From contig JNVV01000106.1 of NCBI GenBank assembly GCA_000733355.1, forward strand, positions 3,758 to 40,106: a stretch of DNA of 36,349 nucleotides. The letters run 5' to 3'. The notes beneath the pieces are model-generated. The model saw nothing but the letters and a program-made list of their open reading frames with translations, ran no database searches and was not told the DNA's origin. Made by a program: the position numbers and the translations under genes. This document shows, piece by piece, positions 1 through 10,869 of this stretch (its first letter is position 1; each line of letters opens with the position of its first letter). The DNA comes from Falciphora oryzae. Lineage: Eukaryota; Ascomycota; Sordariomycetes; Magnaporthales; Magnaporthaceae.

Positions 1-659
1 TACAGCAGTCGCTGGTAAGATCATCGTCTTTTAAATAAGGCCGATGGTTCGGGGTTTCCTAAAGATATTAAAGTACGTTTCCCTTTTACGGTTGCCCCTT
101 TAGGCTGTAAAGCCCCGACGTCAATCTTTTTGCGTTTATTAGTTTGGTATTCGGCGTATGCTGCTATGCCCCTAACTTTAATAGCTTCACATTTTTATAC
201 CAATAGCTAGCCGTAAGCTTCTAACCAATGCTAGCATATATCCCCCCCGATAGCCGGTACCCGTCGGCACAGGTCGTAAACATCCCGGATAACTATGCGG
301 GATGTTTTAATGGACAAACTAAATTCTACGGCGATAGCAGGTTCCAGCATCCATTCGCCGGGGAAGTCAAACCATCGGTCGTCGTTAAAGGCGATAATAT
401 AAATCGCGAATTCGGAAGCGAATAACATCAACTCTTTATAAATAAACCATTTTTTAGTATGCCCATGTACGCTTTTGTTTTTTTTCGCAATAGCTGTTAC
501 CGGAAGGAGTCGTCCAAATTCGTAATAACATACGTTACAGCAAAATGTATGCTAAACGTTAAACAACTGCACCTCTTGCAGCAAATCGAACATCTCCTGC
601 CTAAAGCACCTGGCATTAGCGAATTTAAACATTTCGGGATATTCAGCCCTCAGCTTCGC
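1..659 (-). pseudogene. Degraded reading frames downstream of the helicase, unassigned
   Basis: The minus strand stays readable past the helicase core, but in a different frame, so a frameshift or a second gene is likely. One frame runs from about 660 down to base 1 with TAG/TAA stops and one TGA near the left edge. It contains a Cys-rich stretch (CCNVCYYEFGR, about 500-530) that could be part of a zinc-binding module, and an open stretch at 231-431 (FNDDRWFDFPGEW). Fungal RecQ-like repeat helicases often carry a C-terminal extension, so this may be the tail of the same gene. I do not recognise the domain, and the gene is cut by the window edge. Confidence 0.4.
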
Positions 660-2497
660 GCGCCGGCGCTAATCTTTTTAGGTCCAGTGGTTATGTTATT
701 TCCCTAAAAAATGCCCAATTCTTCGTTAACTTCGTCGTTCGTAATAAAGGACAAATATCCCCCGGCTATGCTAAATTCCACGTCAAAAATGGAAAATCGC
801 GCTTGTAAATAATCGGAGCCAAACAACTATAATTCGTCTGCATCTATATTTATACCAAATTCTGCCAACTTAAAGCGCAAACTGCTGGATAAAGCAAGAA
901 TATGGGTTTTTTTAAAGCCCCGTTTAGGTTTCGTCTTTTTAGGGACCGCAGTGCCCTAGGTGTTAAAATACCAATAAGGGGCAAAAAAATAAACGGTACC
1001 CTGCCCCACATCGGATTGGAACGCCCTGCCAAACCGCTATAACAAATCCGATACGTCCAATGAAATCGGTGCCTTAAATTGCGCTACGCGCATTACGTCT
1101 GGAATATCCATTCCCATACCCAAAAATACGGTAACTAGGATAATACGTATAAAAGAATCGGTACGCCTAAACGTGTTATATAAAAGGCGTTGATTTGTTA
1201 GTGGGGTAAAGGAATTGTAAATGCCAATAGTACGGACTGCAATAGCCCTATCAACTCCTTAAAAAGTAAGGTGTTGGAAAAAAGTATAACGGGCAGCCAC
1301 GAGCTCAAACCTATTATTTATGTAAACAATGGTCTTAGGGATGCTTTGGATCAAATTATATAGCCGGACGTGGCTCAAAAAAAAGAACAAAAGCTGGTAG
1401 TCGTTACTTAGCTTGTTCCTTTCCAAAGCTTATAAAACGATAAATATGTCCGGCCTATCAACTGTCACGGGACAAGACCAAGGTTGTACCACGTGCACCA
1501 CGAAGGCAAAAGAGGAACGTTGTTGTAGCTGGGACTACAACCGTGCGAGGTCCTTATCAAAAGATCGCACCGTGACATCAACAAACGTGCGGATAATTCG
1601 GAATTGATGCTCGCTTGGGCCGAGCTAACGGAAGCCGGCATGGGAAAGGACAAAATCCTTTATTTCTTCGGTTAACTAATATAACAATGCACCTAAAAAA
1701 TAAGATAGCTATAAGGATCGCGGTTCGGATTAAATACAAATTAAAGTAGGACGTGCGGAAATCTTTCCACTAATAGACGGTATAGAGCTCGTCAATAGCC
1801 AAAAAGGCGATGTGCTGGCTGAACTCGGGGTGGCGGAGGAGGGAAAAGAACCGAAAATCTGTAGCTTGCTTAGGGCCGAAAAGAATATATATGTATTACG
1901 TCGCTTTTTGGTGGTTCCAAATGTCTGCGTCCTGCAAAGGGATGTTAATATATCTTTTCCTATATTTATATTTGGGAAATGGAATACCTTGCGTATGGTT
2001 TAGTCGATAAAAATAGGGTTAGCGAAGGGGAAACCTGCAACCACTTCTGCTTATTCGTTCCCCAACTTGCTAAACGGGACGATCTGGATAGTAATATGCT
2101 TATTCCTAATAACAAATACGGCCTGGAACACAATGCTTTTGCCATATCCTATTTTAGCAATAAGGATTATATCCCCTAGTTTGTAAACGATACGCCGGAT
2201 ACATTCGATTTGGTTAGGCTTTGGAATACGCGGTTCCCGATGCGCTAGCGCCCCCTAATTCAAAAAAAACGTAATAACAGCCTCTAAAAACCGCTTTTGC
2301 AATAAAGTATCCTGTACGCGTGAAATATACTCGTACAATTTAGTAATAACCTGGCGGAAAGGCGCATTATCAACCTGCTTATTTGCAAAATTTCTGCTCT
2401 AAGAAATGGCCGTAAGCAAATAAAACAAATTGTCTAGGCGAGCCAATGGCCAGGAAATCCCCAACTCCAAATTTGGGGCCGCGGACATCATTAATGG
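660..2497 (-). pseudogene. RecQ-like superfamily 2 DNA helicase, RIP-degraded
   Basis: Helicase motifs occur in the correct order on the minus strand. The Walker A region is at 2135-2158 (AKIGYGKS; the usual TG is IG, ACA to ATA). Motif II is at about 1781-1799 (AIDELY, where His is usual after the acidic pair). A motif IV-like stretch lies at about 1170-1260. Motif V is at about 1094-1120 (GMGMDIPDV), and motif VI is at about 1021-1045 (a stop, then RFGRA, where QRFGRA is typical). The frame is open apart from TAG/TAA codons at expected Gln positions. An ATP-dependent 3'-5' unwinding role is known for the family; this copy cannot be functional. Relatives occur as dispersed or telomere-linked helicases in fungi. 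The 5' part is interrupted by Gypsy-1 at 2498 and resumes for 20 bp at 8867. Confidence 0.85.
2493..2497. repeat. Target-site duplication of Gypsy-1, left copy (aatgg)
   Basis: The five bases before the left LTR are aatgg. They recur exactly at 8862-8866 after the right LTR, as expected from integrase-mediated insertion. Confidence 0.95.
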
Positions 2498-2626
2498 TGT
2501 CACGGCGCGGCAGCTAGGTATTAGGTTGAAGGTTTGTTATTGCACGAAGGAGAAAGACCGCTGGCCCCGGAGGGGGCCGGCGGATTTTTAGCTAAATACA
2601 GGTGTGCTGGGCTTGGTCCCGTGACA
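2498..2626 (-). repeat. Gypsy-1 3' LTR (129 bp)
   Basis: Begins TGTCACGG and ends CCGTGACA, a perfect terminal inverted repeat. It matches 8733-8861 over its whole length with four differences, all transitions (two are CpA/TpG to TpA). The polypurine tract lies next to its inner edge. Confidence 0.95.
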
Positions 2627-2639
2627 GTACCCCTCCCTT
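2627..2639 (-). other. Gypsy-1 polypurine tract
   Basis: On the minus strand the bases just upstream of the 3' LTR read AAGGGAGGGGTAC. This is the expected plus-strand priming site, and its position confirms the minus orientation. Confidence 0.8.
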
Positions 2640-3145
2640 AAACCGCAGTTGGTCCTCTAATTGCGCTTTAATGGTGTTTCCCCTTTCGTGGCGTCGCTCG
2701 GTCGGCGTGGCGCTGGCGCATTGGTTATGGCGCGGCGCTCCCGCTATAGTGATAAGGCGTGCCTTCCCAAACCGGAAGGCGCGCCCCCTTCCGATTGCTT
2801 TTTAATCTTCCTTTTCCTTCTCTTTGCTTCCTTTTTTTTAGGAAAACTTTTCACCTTCTCCCTTCTCCTTTTCACGGTCGGATATCTTTCCTCCATATTC
2901 CCGACAACGCGTCCTCTTTTTCCCGCCGCCCTTACGCTCGCGATCCACCATCCCTTTCTATAACGTCCCGTTCTTTTTTTCGCTCCTTATGGGCTGGTTT
3001 GGTGGGACGCCGGCGTGCGTCCCGGAATCGGGCAGGTAGTTAGTTTTTAATGGAGTGGCTTCGGCCCCGGGGCAGGCTCGCTTCGGGTGGCTCGATTATT
3101 TTCCGCCCTATTTCCGCCCCTTCCCCACCTGCGTTCCCAACCGCT

Positions 3146-4640
3146 CTATTGTTGGTTCGGGTTCTGCCTAGGTCTGCCCTTAGGTCGGCCCTTGGGTTTC
3201 GGTTGTGCTGCTGCCTCTTTCCTAACCCTTTGCGCGTAGCTGGCTGTCCTTTGGTCCCCCGTTCGCGTTTCGCCCGGGTCTCGCCACCAGTCCGGTGGTC
3301 CGGGTTTGTTAAGGTGCTGCTTGTGGAAATCCCGAATCCTATCGTCTGCCCCTTCCAGGTCGCGTACCGGCTGCCAAGTTGGCCTATAAGGTGCTGCCCA
3401 TTTCACTTTATATTCCAAAGCGTCGGGTATGCCTTTCGAATTTAAAATGCGATCGAAATGCCACTCTTCCACTGGTTCGCCGTTTGCGTCGTTCTGGTTA
3501 TCCGCCAGCACCGCGCCGGCTGCTTGCCTATCGTGCTTATCGTTTATTGCTTCCTGGCTTGGGAAGCCCGGGTTTTCTTTTTGGATAAGCGAAACGTAGA
3601 ACATTGGGAATAGTTTGTAATGCGCCGGCAAATCGACGGCTAAAGCTCGGGGGTAAACCTTTGTAATTAGGTAGGGTCCGATCTATTTTTCGCTAAGCTT
3701 ATTTGTCGGGCGCGAAGTGGCCATATTCCTAATGCTAACCCAAACCAGGTCGCCTTCCGAAAACGTCCCGGCGTCGGTTCGGTAGCGATTCGCTACTTCC
3801 TCGTACCTTTCCTTGCTAGCCTCGGCTAGCGCCCTAACGTGGTCCCAAACTTTTTAGACCCTGTCCGCAACGGTGGTGGCGTTATAAACCTCCTGTTAAT
3901 GCGCCGGCGTTCCGCCGTTTGGTCGTTTACTTTTCGGTTCCGTACCTATATGGGGATTCCATCCGTAATTGGCGAAAAAAGGGGAAACCCCGGTCGTTTC
4001 CGATACGTGGTTGTTGCTAGCGAACTTTCCGAGTGGGAGCCAATCGACCCAATCGTCCTGGTAGTATAAGCAGAACGCCCGCAAATATTGTTCCATGTAT
4101 GCGTTTAGGATTTCTATTTGGCCGTCGGATTCCGGGTGAAACGATAACGAATGCTTGAGCGTAACGCCGAATCTCCTACTTAACTTTTTCCAAAAAGTGG
4201 ACACGAACTATTTGCCGCGATCCGAGACGATGGTGTCGGGGGTGCCGTGCAAGCGGTACACCTGCGCGAAGAAGGCGTCTGCCAGGCGACCCGCGTCGGT
4301 TTCGACCATTGGGATGTAATAGCGCATTTTTGTTAACCGGTCCATTACTACTATAATATAGTGGTAAACGATATTTTAACGTTCGTATGGCGGCAACGGG
4401 CCGACGTAATCCACAAATATATCCGCCTATGGCCTAAACGGTACTACTAACGGCTTCAACAATCCGCTTGGGGATCCTTTCCCTACCTTTAACATTTTGC
4501 ACAAATGGCAACCTTGGACAAATACGCTAACGTCTCGCGATAAACGTAACCAGGTATAAATTCTACGTATTAAATCCCAGGTTTTGCTGCGCCTTAGGTG
4601 TCCGCCTAGTGGCAAACTGTGCGTTTTATGCAAGATTTAA
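3146..4640 (-). pseudogene. Gypsy-1 integrase with C-terminal chromodomain
   Basis: From 5' to 3' on the minus strand: an HHCC zinc-binding N-terminus (4427-4633, with H-x3-H-like spacing and CHLC), then the catalytic core. The end of the core is at 3896-4204, with the conserved stretch HPESDGQIE carrying the expected Glu. A linker follows, then a chromodomain at about 3311-3466 (WHFDRIL, EYKVKW, TWQP and a closing FHKQHL helix). Chromodomains of this class bind methylated H3K9 and steer integration to heterochromatin (family knowledge). The last 20 residues are basic with KGRPKGRPR, like an AT-hook. Stops interrupt the core between 4205 and 4426 and again between 3632 and 3895. Confidence 0.88.
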
Positions 4641-4705
4641 AGTCGCAACGCATCGTTGGGCGGGATAAACAGCCGTTCTTTGCAATAAATACGCCCTCGT
4701 ATCGC

Positions 4706-6520
4706 TTAGCAATCGGCTTTCGCCAGCTTAACCTGCTTCCGGATCCAGGTGGGGAATTGTCGCTTCGTTAGGTCCTGCAAGCAGGATATTATAGCTTGCG
4801 CCAGCTCCGAAGTAACGTACGCCCTATTTATTAGCACGTTTATATGCTCGGACGTATCGAAAACCCGTAGCATCGCTAGTGCTTCGCCGGGGCCCCACCG
4901 CTTTAGGGGTAGCAAAGTTCGCTGGCGAAGCGCCACCCTTTCGTCGGTTACGTTTCGTATATTTGTCGGGCGAACGCTAAGGAGGCGTAAAAGCGTGTCG
5001 GGGATTATAGCTGTTTTTCCTAATTTGTATACGATATGGAACCTAAAGTCGCTAAGGAACTCCAACCACCTAACTTGCCGCTGGTTTAGTAATTTAGTGG
5101 TAGCAAAAAATTGCAAATTTTTATGGTCCGTCCAAACTTCCACTAGCGATTCGGCGCTTTAAAGCTCGGGTTTCCATTCCTCAAAAGCTTTAATAATCGC
5201 TAAAAGCTTTTTATCGTATATTTCGTAATTGCATTCCGCCGGCGAATGTTTGGCTAAAAAAAAAGCAACTAGCCGGCGTATCCCTTCCGCGTTTATTTGT
5301 AAAAAAACCCCTCCCGCCGCCCAATCCGACGCGTCCGCTTCCACAATCGTTTTCAGTGCCGGGTCGTAAAAGGCCAATGTAATTTCCGAAGAAAAGGCGT
5401 CGCGGAGGCGGCGGAACGCCACCGTAGCCTCGTTCGATAAATAGCCCGGCCAGCTTTTTGCGCTTATCAATGTTATCAGCGGGCGGGCTATTGCCGAAAA
5501 GCCCCGGATAAACCTTTTATAAAAGTTCGCGAATCCGAAAAAGCGTTGCAATTCCCGTAGCGTAATTGGTGCGGCCTACGATCGGATCGCCGCCACCTTG
5601 TTTGGGTCCATCCGTATCCCCGCTATAAAAACGATAAGTTTTAGGTATTTCGTTTTTTTAACGTTAAATTCGCATTTTCGGATGTCGATGGATAGGCCGG
5701 CGTCGGCGAGTTTCCGCACCACTTCCCTAACGTGACGCCGGTGTTCCGCTTTGGTTTCGCTATATATCAGGACGTCGTTAAGGTAGGCCGTAGCGTATCT
5801 ATCCAAAGCGTCCCCTAGTATGTGGTTAATGTAATGTTAGAACGAGCTAGGGGCACCTGTTATACCGAAATTGGCTACTAGGCATTCAAATAGTCCGAAC
5901 CTGGTAATAAACGCGGTTTTCCATTCGTTCCCGGGGGCGATGCGCAGGCGATTAAACGCCGCTATAATGTCCACTTTGCTAAACCATTTCGCTTTTAACA
6001 AAGCTTCCAATGTTTCCTTAATAAATGGGATTAGGTACCGGTTTTTAACCGTAATATTGTTTAGCCCCCGGTAGTTTACGCAAACCCTAATCCCGCCTCC
6101 TAGCTTTTTGGCGAGGAGGATTGGGGCCGCCGCCGGTAATGTGCTAAGGCGGATAAAGCTCTTCGCCAAATGGGTATCGAGGTATTTCCGGACCACGCGC
6201 AGCTTTTGTTGGGATATAGCGCGGTTATAGTGGTATGGTGGCGTTTCGTTAGGAAGGAGTTCGATTTTGTGGTCGAACGGCCTGTATGGGGGTAGCGTAT
6301 CCGCGTTTTGGGGAAGGAAGTATTCCGCCAGGTCGTGAAGCTCTTGGGGGAGTTTGTTAAGGATTTTTTCCATTGTTGCAAGAGGTTTCCCCTTTAGGAA
6401 CTTTTTTATATCCTTGTCGGATACCCGGCGTAAATATGGTGCCTTTTCGACCCAATCCCTAAAAGCTTGGAGCCTGGGTTCCAATTTCGTACCTTCGGGG
6501 AGCTCCTCCGTTTAGAGAAT
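4706..6520 (-). pseudogene. Gypsy-1 reverse transcriptase and RNase H
   Basis: The RT palm and fingers are readable at 5837-6484 (peptides KLGGGIRVCVNYR and FSKVDIIAAFNRLRI), continuing at 5576-5806. The catalytic box at 5774-5785 reads YLND where YLDD is expected: GAC to AAC in a TTG context, that is TpG to TpA. The connection and RNase H follow at 5159-5551 (QRFFGFANFYKRFIRGF; EADASDWAAGG with the first catalytic acid) and 4706-5143 (VWTDHKNLQFF). The pieces are separated by TAA/TAG codons at expected Gln or Trp positions, for example a TAA near 5833 and a TAG near 5578. No large deletion is visible. Confidence 0.93.
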
Positions 6521-6832
6521 GGCCCGAAGGATTGCCGTTAGCGTATCGTTGGCGAGATTATCGGACGATTGGTGGTCGGGTGGGGTGTCCTTTTTGGTTA
6601 GGGCGAGGAATTTCGCTTATGGCATGGTCTGGGTATGCATTCCTTCCTGTTTGCAAAGGGTTAGGAAGTTGGGTGCGTTTAAAATGCGGATCTCCATGTC
6701 CGGCGCCGGTGCTCGCTCGGTTTCCGCCATCGTAACGCCGTTTATATTTAGGGTTCCCGCCGCCCAATTAATCGTTAGGTTATGGTGTTTTAGCTACGGC
6801 AGGCCTAGGATAATATCCGGTCCCCTTAGCGG

Positions 6833-7072
6833 TTAATAATAAAACGTTATAGTTTCCGTGGTGTTCCCGAACGTGTGGATGGTTTTAACGCAGTCGGTAA
6901 TGCGCCCTGCTAGCGCTCCGTTAGCGAGGCGGAGGGGTTTTGGTTCCGGTAGTTGGAACCTGGGTAGGTTATGTGTGTGCGCGAATATGTTATTAATAAA
7001 CGCCCATGGGGAACATCCTATATCGATTAGTAATCGATAGGGTACCGGTCGGTTTCCGTAGGAGAGCAGCAT
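6833..7072 (-). pseudogene. Gypsy-1 aspartic protease
   Basis: A retropepsin-like stretch containing LLIDIGCSPWAFI. The catalytic triad at 7016-7024 reads Asp-Ile-Gly where the family has D-T/S-G. The Ile codon is ATA, one CpA to TpA change from the Thr codon ACA. The domain lies between the gag zinc knuckle and RT, as expected. It would have matured the polyprotein; with the triad altered it should be inactive. Confidence 0.8.
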
Positions 7073-7199
7073 TGTGTTAAAGGAAAATGTTGTATTAGGG
7101 CCTATGGAATGGAAATATATGTCGTTATTTTGCTGCTTTTGTCGTTTTTAATCCCTTTACGGGTTTTGTACGCGATTATATGCAGGACCTAGTTTTTTT

Positions 7200-8720
7200 T
7201 CGCTTGCGATCCGCCGGCGTTTTGCTATTTTTTGGGTTTCGCTAGGCAGGCGAGGGCATAATGCCCCGGCTATCCGCAGTATATGCAAAAATGGTTGTCC
7301 CGTCGGTGCTGTCGTTGCGCTTCGGTCAAAGGTCCCTTCGGGCCGGTCGAAATCTTGCTGAGGTCTATGGGGTCGCCGGCGGGCGTAAATGTTAGGGTTG
7401 TCGCTGTTGCCGGTTGGTGGTTCCCTGGTTTCGGCGCCGTCGTTCCGCCGTTGTGGTGTAATCTGTGTGCGTAATCCGCGAGGTTGTTGGATAGGTTTCG
7501 GTATATCCTAACCTATCCCTCGAAATCTTCGGGCCCGGGTCTGTTAATTTGGTTAATCGCGGCTTTGGAAAGCTCGTTGCTAACCTTGTTTTTTAGGGCT
7601 TCCACGCGCATATTCGCCGGGTATCCGCCTATATCCGCTAAGCGAATAAACGCGCTAATGAAATCTCCGAACCTGGTGTTTTTTTGTTTAAGGGTGTCGA
7701 AATCCCGGCGCGCCGCCGCCTTTGTATTTTATGTCTTATATACCGGGTTGAGCAGGTCGAAAAGGGAAGCGCAATCGGTAAAGCCGCGGGCCCATAATGA
7801 AGGTGTGCCCGGGTGTTCCGCCACCGAATCGATAGCGTTTCGGACGTGTTTATACGCGTTTTTTAAAAGCCGCTAGGCCTCGTATAGGATTTTAGTCGCC
7901 GGTGTGGGGTACAAGGCGCTGTCGAGGGTGAACTTGATATTAAGGAGTGATTTCCACGTAACATATTCCTTTTGCCGTTAGGCGTCGTCTGCATATGCCC
8001 CCGAAAAAAGGGGTGGTTTTGCGCCTACCGGTCGAAACGCCGGGGTAACGCCGGTGGGAGCGGTTTGGGTCGCCGGCGGGGTGCTAGTAGTTGGGGAGGG
8101 TAGCGGGGATTGCGTACGGGAAGTTCCAGGGGTAATAATGGTCGGGGTGTCGGCGGTACTGGGGTGGAGCCCCGGTGGCTGGGGGGCTTGTGGCAGTGCA
8201 AGTTGCCGGGTTAACCGGTCGCACTCCGCGTTTAAACGCGTTATAGTAGCGTTGCGTTCCTGGGCTTCCGCCCTTAGCCTAGCGACCTATTGGGTGTTCG
8301 CGTTGTCGTCGTTTTAAAAGGTTATTATTTCGTCCTGCAGCAAAGCGATTTTGCCGTTTAGGAAACCCATTAGCTATTTGAGCTGGCGGAACGCTAGCGA
8401 GGTCTGGCCGTTAATAAGGTCGCGATACAATTCTACGTAATTCTCGCTATTTTCATATGCTAGGGCTTGCAGGGTTGGGTATCCGGAAAGGAGTTCGAAT
8501 GCTAGGACGGGGTTAAAGGGTGAGGGGGTCTCGGTTGGGTCTATTATAGTACTGCGCTAATGTAACGCTATCGGGTTTTGGGTCAGGCTTCGTTATGTTA
8601 GGGTGGCGGGGATATTGGGGCCTTTTCCGAAGTGTCCGGGTTTCGTCGCTGCGGCGCCGCTTTCGGGGTATCGGGGAAAGAGCGGAACGCTGTAAAATCG
8701 TTCCGTGTCCTTTGGTTTAA
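7200..8720 (-). pseudogene. Gypsy-1 gag with CCHC zinc knuckle
   Basis: The nucleocapsid knuckle lies at 7246-7287 and reads C-I-Y-C-G-stop-P-G-H-Y-A-L-A-C, an exact CX2CX4HX4C layout with a TAG in place of the usual Gln. Upstream on the minus strand, up to about 8720, is capsid-like sequence with repeated TAG/TAA stops and no other domain I can name. The limits are set by the 5' LTR and the protease, not by a visible start codon. Confidence 0.7.
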
Positions 8721-8732
8721 GGTGCAACAAAC

Positions 8733-8861
8733 TGTTACGGCGCGGCAGTTAGGTACTAGGTTGAAGGTTTGTTATTGCACGAAGGAGAAAGACCGCTGGC
8801 CCCGGAGGGGGCCGGCGGATTTTTAGCTAAATACAGGTGTGCTGGGCTTGGTCCCGTAACA
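8733..8861 (-). repeat. Gypsy-1 5' LTR (129 bp)
   Basis: Same length and ends as the copy at 2498-2626, here TGTTACGG to CCGTAACA. Four transitions separate the two copies. For minus-strand transcription this is the 5' LTR and would hold the promoter; no TATA box stands out. Confidence 0.95.
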
Positions 8862-8866
8862 AATGG
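8862..8866. repeat. Target-site duplication of Gypsy-1, right copy (aatgg)
   Basis: Exact match to 2493-2497, directly after the LTR end. Confidence 0.95.
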
Positions 8867-8886
8867 TAAATCTAGCATGGGGGTCG
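8867..8886 (-). pseudogene. 20-bp island of the interrupted target between two retroelements
   Basis: This short stretch lies between the Gypsy-1 duplication and the first base of the Gypsy-2 LTR. Placed after 2497 with one aatgg removed, the helicase minus-strand frame stays open across the join, so it looks like continuation of the target. It contains agcat at 8874-8878, which recurs at 14820-14824 on the far side of Gypsy-2. Confidence 0.55.
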
Positions 8887-9102
8887 TGTTACGATCGGGG
8901 AGCGTAGGCTTCGCAGTTAGGTGCAATTGATGCTATGGACTGAAGACTTTTCTATGGGGAGGAAATAGGGAAAAAAGGCGCGGCGCGCCGAAGGCGCGAT
9001 GCGGTAGAAAAAGCGGTACGGCTTCTTATCGCGCGGGCCATTCCGCGGCGCGTGCTTACGTGGATGCTTGCGGCGTGCGGTGAACTGCCCTGGGCCGTCA
9101 CA
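8887..9102 (-). repeat. Gypsy-2 3' LTR (216 bp)
   Basis: Runs from TGTTACGATCGG to GGCCGTCACA. It aligns without gaps to 14604-14819; I count 15 differences, all transitions. It holds the GC-rich palindromic segment GGCGCGGCGCGCC. Confidence 0.93.
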
Positions 9103-9114
9103 CTACCCCTTTTC
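9103..9114 (-). other. Gypsy-2 polypurine tract
   Basis: On the minus strand the bases preceding the 3' LTR read GAAAAGGGGTAG, a standard purine-rich plus-strand primer site that fixes the orientation. Confidence 0.75.
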
Positions 9115-10760
9115 AAGCCCGAGTATCGCGTACGCGGTGCTTAAAGCTTTATTTGTGCCGTGTTGGCTTTTTTTTGTTACTCCCACATATTTTGCTACGT
9201 TATTATTATCCCGATCCTCCGGATATACGTCTTTTGCTGCCGCTTTAATCCAGTTTTGCAAATTAACTAGCGGTCCTGCGGCTTTTAGGTATGTTAGGTG
9301 GAACGTTTTTAACGCGGTAGCAGCGTTTTTAAAGTTTTTTGCCAAATGCCATTCGTCGTTAGGGTCGCATCTTTTCCAGCTAACCTGGTATTGCAGCTTC
9401 TTTGCTTTACCGGTAACCCGGGATGCTAATACCTTATCGATTTCCTATTTTGGCTCGCCGTTAATAACCTTTGGGGGCTCCGGCTTTTAATGCTATTGCG
9501 GTAGCGGGTCGTTCGGAAATTTGCGAAGTCGATCTGCGTGGAAAAGATTCGAACCCTTATATCCCGGTAGCACTTTAAAAACGAAACTGTGGCCTCGTTC
9601 TTCTAACACCTTCTATAAGCCGGCGTACTAAAAGTCTAAACGGGTTATAGGCGTTGCAATTGTGAAACCTTTTTTCCGAACAAATACCGAGTCGCCGATT
9701 TTGAAGTTTACCGGGCGTCGCTTTTTGTTGGCCTGGATCTTTTAGGCCTTTTGCGCGGCTAATGCGTTGTTGTAAGCCAGATCCTATACGGCCTTAGTTT
9801 GATTTACTAGCTCCAAAGCTTTTTGCTGTCGTTCGTTCTTAACGTCGGTTGGAGGCAGTTTTTAAAATAGCGGGTTCCGGGGTTCGTAACCTAGCAGGAC
9901 CTTTAAAGGGGCCATGCCTAAAGACGAGTGCCATGCGGCGTTATGGGCAAAGTTGAAGGCGGGAAGGTGCACGTTCCACTGCTTTTAGTACTTGTTTACG
10001 TAAAACCGTAACTATTGGTCTAGTTCAATATTGGTAATCTTAATTGCGCTTTAAGTTTGCGGATAAAAGGCGCTGCCGTAACGGTATTTCGTGCTTGTGA
10101 GTTCGTTAAGCGTGGCGAAGAACTTAAAGATAAAAGGACTTGCATTGTTTAACAGCCAGACGGAGGGGCAACCTAAAATACGGTATAGTTGCCGGTAGTA
10201 CCGTATCGCGAGGACCTCGGCGGTGTCGGTTTTATGGCTTGGAAACGTGCATTTAATTCTGCTAAATTTGCAAACGAAAACTTAAACGTAATCGTAGCCG
10301 TGGTCGTCCTTTGGCATATTTTTACCGTTAATAGCGATTTATTCCTAAACGACCTTAGGGACGGGCAGTGGATGCAACAGGCCAGGTGTTTTGTTATGCT
10401 TGGATTTGTTGCGGTAGCATTCGTGGCAATTGTTAACATATCGGCGGACGTTTTTATTCATACCTTCCTAAAAATAATCCTTTTTAAAAAGGCGGATGGT
10501 TTTGTTCTAACCGCCGTGGGCGAAGATCGGGGGGGCGTGGGCTTCGCGAATGAGCGCGGTGCGAAGGGCAATTTTTCCGTCTGTTGTTAAGGGCGGTACC
10601 ACAAATCGGCCTTTTTAGTAACCCAAACTTTGCCAAGTATTTTCAAATCGCACGAGTTTAGCGAGGTCGGCCCCGTGGATGTTTTAAATCGTCGAGGTGA
10701 TTGTTTGGATTTGGGCCGGAACAGTTTTAGGCATCTTTAGGGCTGGACCTAAAATTCTCT
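9103..10760 (-). pseudogene. Gypsy-2 integrase with chromodomain
   Basis: The zinc-binding end is seen at about 10390-10440 (CHECYRNKSKHNK). The core follows at about 10080-10390, with DYV and a run LLNNASPF where the second catalytic Asp is normally found, suggesting Asp to Asn. The 3' end holds a chromodomain at about 9288-9444 (EIDKVLASR, LQYQVSWKR, EWHLAKNF and FHLTY), followed by a basic tail. Gln-position stops break the frame repeatedly. The chromodomain would have targeted H3K9-methylated chromatin (family knowledge). Confidence 0.82.
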
Positions 10761-10869
10761 TAGGGGGAACAAACGTAAGGAAACGCTCCTTTGCCTTTCG
10801 AACTTTAACCGTGGGCGATTCGACCGTTTTCCGGAACAAAGCATCGGTAACGACATTTTCCTAGCTTCG

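Larger units (their letters stand above)
2498..8861 (-). mobile_element. Gypsy-1: complete but dead Ty3/Gypsy chromovirus, 6364 bp
   Basis: A full-length LTR retrotransposon read on the minus strand: two 129-bp LTRs, a polypurine tract, gag with a CCHC knuckle, aspartic protease, reverse transcriptase, RNase H, integrase and a C-terminal chromodomain. Gag-PR-RT-RH-IN order is diagnostic of Ty3/Gypsy, and the chromodomain places it among chromoviruses. The aatgg duplication gives exact ends. All parts carry TAG/TAA stops, and both the protease and RT active sites are mutated. It sits inside the helicase pseudogene, so it is younger than that copy. I could not identify a convincing primer-binding site next to the 5' LTR. 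Confidence 0.95.

Noticed and set aside
3050..3445. Plus-strand 131-codon ORF
   Set aside because: It is antisense to the Gypsy-1 integrase tail and chromodomain.
7484..7876. Plus-strand 130-codon ORF
   Set aside because: It lies antisense to Gypsy-1 gag and has no domain; it is a shadow frame.
10189..10590. Plus-strand 133-codon ORF with hydrophobic runs, like a membrane protein
   Set aside because: It is antisense to the Gypsy-2 integrase zinc finger and core; the apparent membrane segments are complement artefacts.
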